From positions 32,390,367 to 32,454,366 of the forward strand of contig NC_092525.1 in assembly GCF_037038585.1 (NCBI RefSeq): DNA of 64,000 bases. The letters are read 5' to 3'. The position numbers and the translations under genes were made by a program. The notes beneath the pieces are model-generated. The model worked only from the letters and a program-made list of their open reading frames with translations, was not told the DNA's origin and did not search any database. Shown piece after piece: positions 61,801 to 64,000 of the stretch (the stretch's first letter is position 1; every line of letters starts with the position of its first letter). The stretch comes from Patagioenas fasciata. Lineage: Eukaryota > Chordata > Aves > Columbiformes > Columbidae.

Positions 61801-64000
61801 AGGTTTTGAATTCAATGAGTAAAAGCAGAATGTTCGTTTCAGGTAATCTTTTTATAACTGGGAAAGCTAGCGTGCTTTCAGAGTTTAGTCTCTACATTAG
61901 CAGGAAAGACAATCTTAAAATTCGTGATACTGTTAAAATATGTACAGCAAATACTTATCACCAAAAGAAAGCAAAAAGCATGAGAAATGACTAGATGTGT
62001 TTCAGGTCATGCTGAATAAAAAGAATTACAACTTTTATTTAGTATAGTAGGATATAAGGTCAGAATTTTTCCAAAGTTGAGAGGTGTGTCATGTTCAAAG
62101 ATCTGTCTCAATAAATTTGGGTTAAAATGTTTTTAATGTTACTTTTGAGAAAGTTGTACTGTAAATCCATTATGCAGCATCGTGTTGTCATGTGAGTTTT
62201 CATCTGTGATCTATAGGACTGACAGTTCACGACTAGTTTATGCAAGTACTTAACAATATAATGAACTTGAGAAATATCCTGTAAAAATAGTCAAATATAC
62301 CTGACTTCTAAAAATCCTTCTCAGTCTGGCTGTGGTCTTTACGTGCTAACAGAACTACATTTAGTTGTTTATCCAAGTAACAAGCTGGATGTTTATAACT
62401 GAAGAGGTCTTTTGTTTTGGTTACTGAATTCATCTTTCTCTGGAATTTGGGATTACGGTGAAAATAAGATTTCTGTGGCCATGTAGTTGTAATCATTGGG
62501 GATTTGTGCAGAGCTACGGAAATTAAAAACAGTTTGTTGATATATATTGGATTTGTATTGGAAGAAAGGGCTATTTACACAACTATTCACAAAAGGTGTC
62601 TGAACAAAAAGAACAAATTGTAGGAAAAAAACTGTTTTAAATGGAAAGTCAGTTTTAGATTTGGATATGAAAACTCTGTAGATTCTATTTTGATTAATTT
62701 TAAATGTCTTTGTGTTAGTACACTATTTCTCATATTTGGCAGCTGGGGGAACGTTTTCAGTTTTGTATGTTCCATTCATGTGGAATAATTAAATTTGCAT
62801 ACAGAATTTCACCACCACTTGGTGGCAGTACCTGGCTTCAAAAGGACTTAGTTTTGAGCAGATAAAGTGACTTTGATTCTGCAAAACATAGGTTAAGGGG
62901 GAGTAGATTTGTTTTAAAAATTCTAAAAATTACTGATGTGTTTTATAAATGAAAATACTTTTTATTTAACCTACTGGAAGGATTTGCATTTGTATATGTC
63001 TATGGAAAATCTAGCTATCGTATCTGATACGTAATTTAAGAGTATTTCTAATGTTAGTAGTATTCTCAGAAGATGTAGTTTATGTTCCCTAGTTGAATTA
63101 TTTTAGCATTTACTTCTAGCAGTTTACTTAGATCGAGTAAGGTATTTCAAGTAATTTTAGAATATAAAATTTGCTTCATGGTAGTGTTCTTCATAATGTT
63201 GTCTTTTGCAGTTAGAGGACTTGCCAAAGCTGCTTTTTTGCCTTCTGAAATCTTCTCTATATTTTCACTTTTTAATTTATTGATATAAATTTTAGGAAAA
63301 GATTCCCTAGTAGATTTTTCTGTCAACAAAGCTGGTAAAGGTTTGTGCCTTTACTCAGAATTGTTGCCTCTTGGTTGTGCCAGTTCAGCAGTGTGTGGGT
63401 CCCGGCCTTTTAAACAGGGTAATGAAATTGCTGATGCAGTATGACAGAAGGAATGTAGGAAAGTAGAAGGAGGCAAGAGTTATTTAAATTGGCTTTACTG
63501 CAAAGAAAAGCATAATTCGAATGTATAGGGCAGTAATTTGACAGCACATGGCTCCATATTGAGACTGCTTCCTCTGCTCTGCAAGCCAGAACCTTCTGCA
63601 GTGACAGCAGATCTTTCATTTTAGTATCATCCCCCATGTAAGGACTGTAGGGGTGAGACTAGAGCCTGGAAGAATGCAAGTACTCCGCTAAACACGTGCT
63701 CACTGTGAAATGTCTCACTCGCTGTGGCTGGAGTTACAGCAGCATTGCTGGTGGGAGGGGGTTCTATGGGGAAGAAATGTTTTTATTGTATTGCCTGAAA
63801 AGCCACCACTGAGAATCCAGCATCCTTAGGCCCCTCTGAGGTGTGACATAGTGAGAAGGCATCTAAGTAATTGGTTGCATAGAAGGAGGGGGGCTCATCC
63901 TGTGGAAAGTCCTGAATTGTAGAAATACTAGTAGAAAATGTGTGAGACTTGGTAAATGCATGCTTATAAATTTGAGTGAGATAATGTTACTTTACCTAAT

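Larger units (their letters stand above)
38083..64000 (+). other. Presumed long first intron, no second coding exon supported
   Basis: After the island ends near 38.9 kb the sequence is AT-rich to the window edge. Exon-like segments with good splice signals occur (for example 41,359-41,434, 42,072-42,151 and 58,647-58,702), but none is open in the phase-0 entry frame required by the 38,023-38,082 exon. Open frames of 60-120 codons are scattered evenly on both strands, as expected by chance. Repeats seen are a CR1 fragment (60.7 kb), a weak L2-like fragment (52.5 kb) and simple repeats. On the minus strand 55.9-57.4 kb is unusually rich in open segments. Confidence 0.4.

Noticed and set aside
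1-64000. tRNA, rRNA, CRISPR arrays, intact transposons or microbial-type operons
   Set aside because: None was recognised on either strand; the window is ordinary vertebrate genomic DNA in texture.

Overview
The window looks like vertebrate nuclear DNA, most likely from a bird or another sauropsid. It is AT-leaning, with two sharp CpG islands, long gene-free stretches, few interspersed repeats, and only old, decayed repeat relics of the CR1 LINE and MIR-type SINE families. There is no bacterial-style gene packing. Nearly all open frames of 60-120 codons are what random AT-rich DNA produces.

Layout. Bases 1 to about 8,800 are intergenic with no gene I can support. A CpG island at about 8,820-9,230 carries a promoter. 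On the plus strand I infer a small gene that starts there: a non-coding first exon with a donor after 9,275, a coding exon at 11,271-11,427 with a good Kozak ATG, and a terminal coding exon at 24,819-24,932. Both coding exons are phase 0 and can be joined directly to give about 86 residues, although exons between them may be missing. I do not recognise the protein. About 25-37 kb is non-coding. It contains a degenerate CR1-type LINE at about 35.6-36.9 kb, MIR-like tails at 24.2 and 33.6 kb, and AT-rich stretches that could be conserved regulatory DNA.

A second, stronger CpG island at about 37.15-38.9 kb has a CRE palindrome, an NRF1-like site, a 27-base T tract, a GGGGA repeat, and a start codon in a YY1-like context at 38,023. 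That ATG opens a 20-codon first exon with a consensus donor at 38,083. The rest of that gene must lie far downstream, because I find no convincing second coding exon between 38.1 kb and the end of the window. I read 38.1-64 kb as a very long first intron (inference).

On the minus strand a set of short, phase-compatible exon-like segments can be strung together from about 58 kb to 16.3 kb. The two segments nearest the end (16.72-16.78 and 16.34-16.44 kb) are the best. I treat the full chain as a hypothesis only, because comparable exon-like segments also turn up by chance on the plus strand. I found no tRNA, rRNA, CRISPR, intact transposon or previously undescribed molecular system that I can defend.
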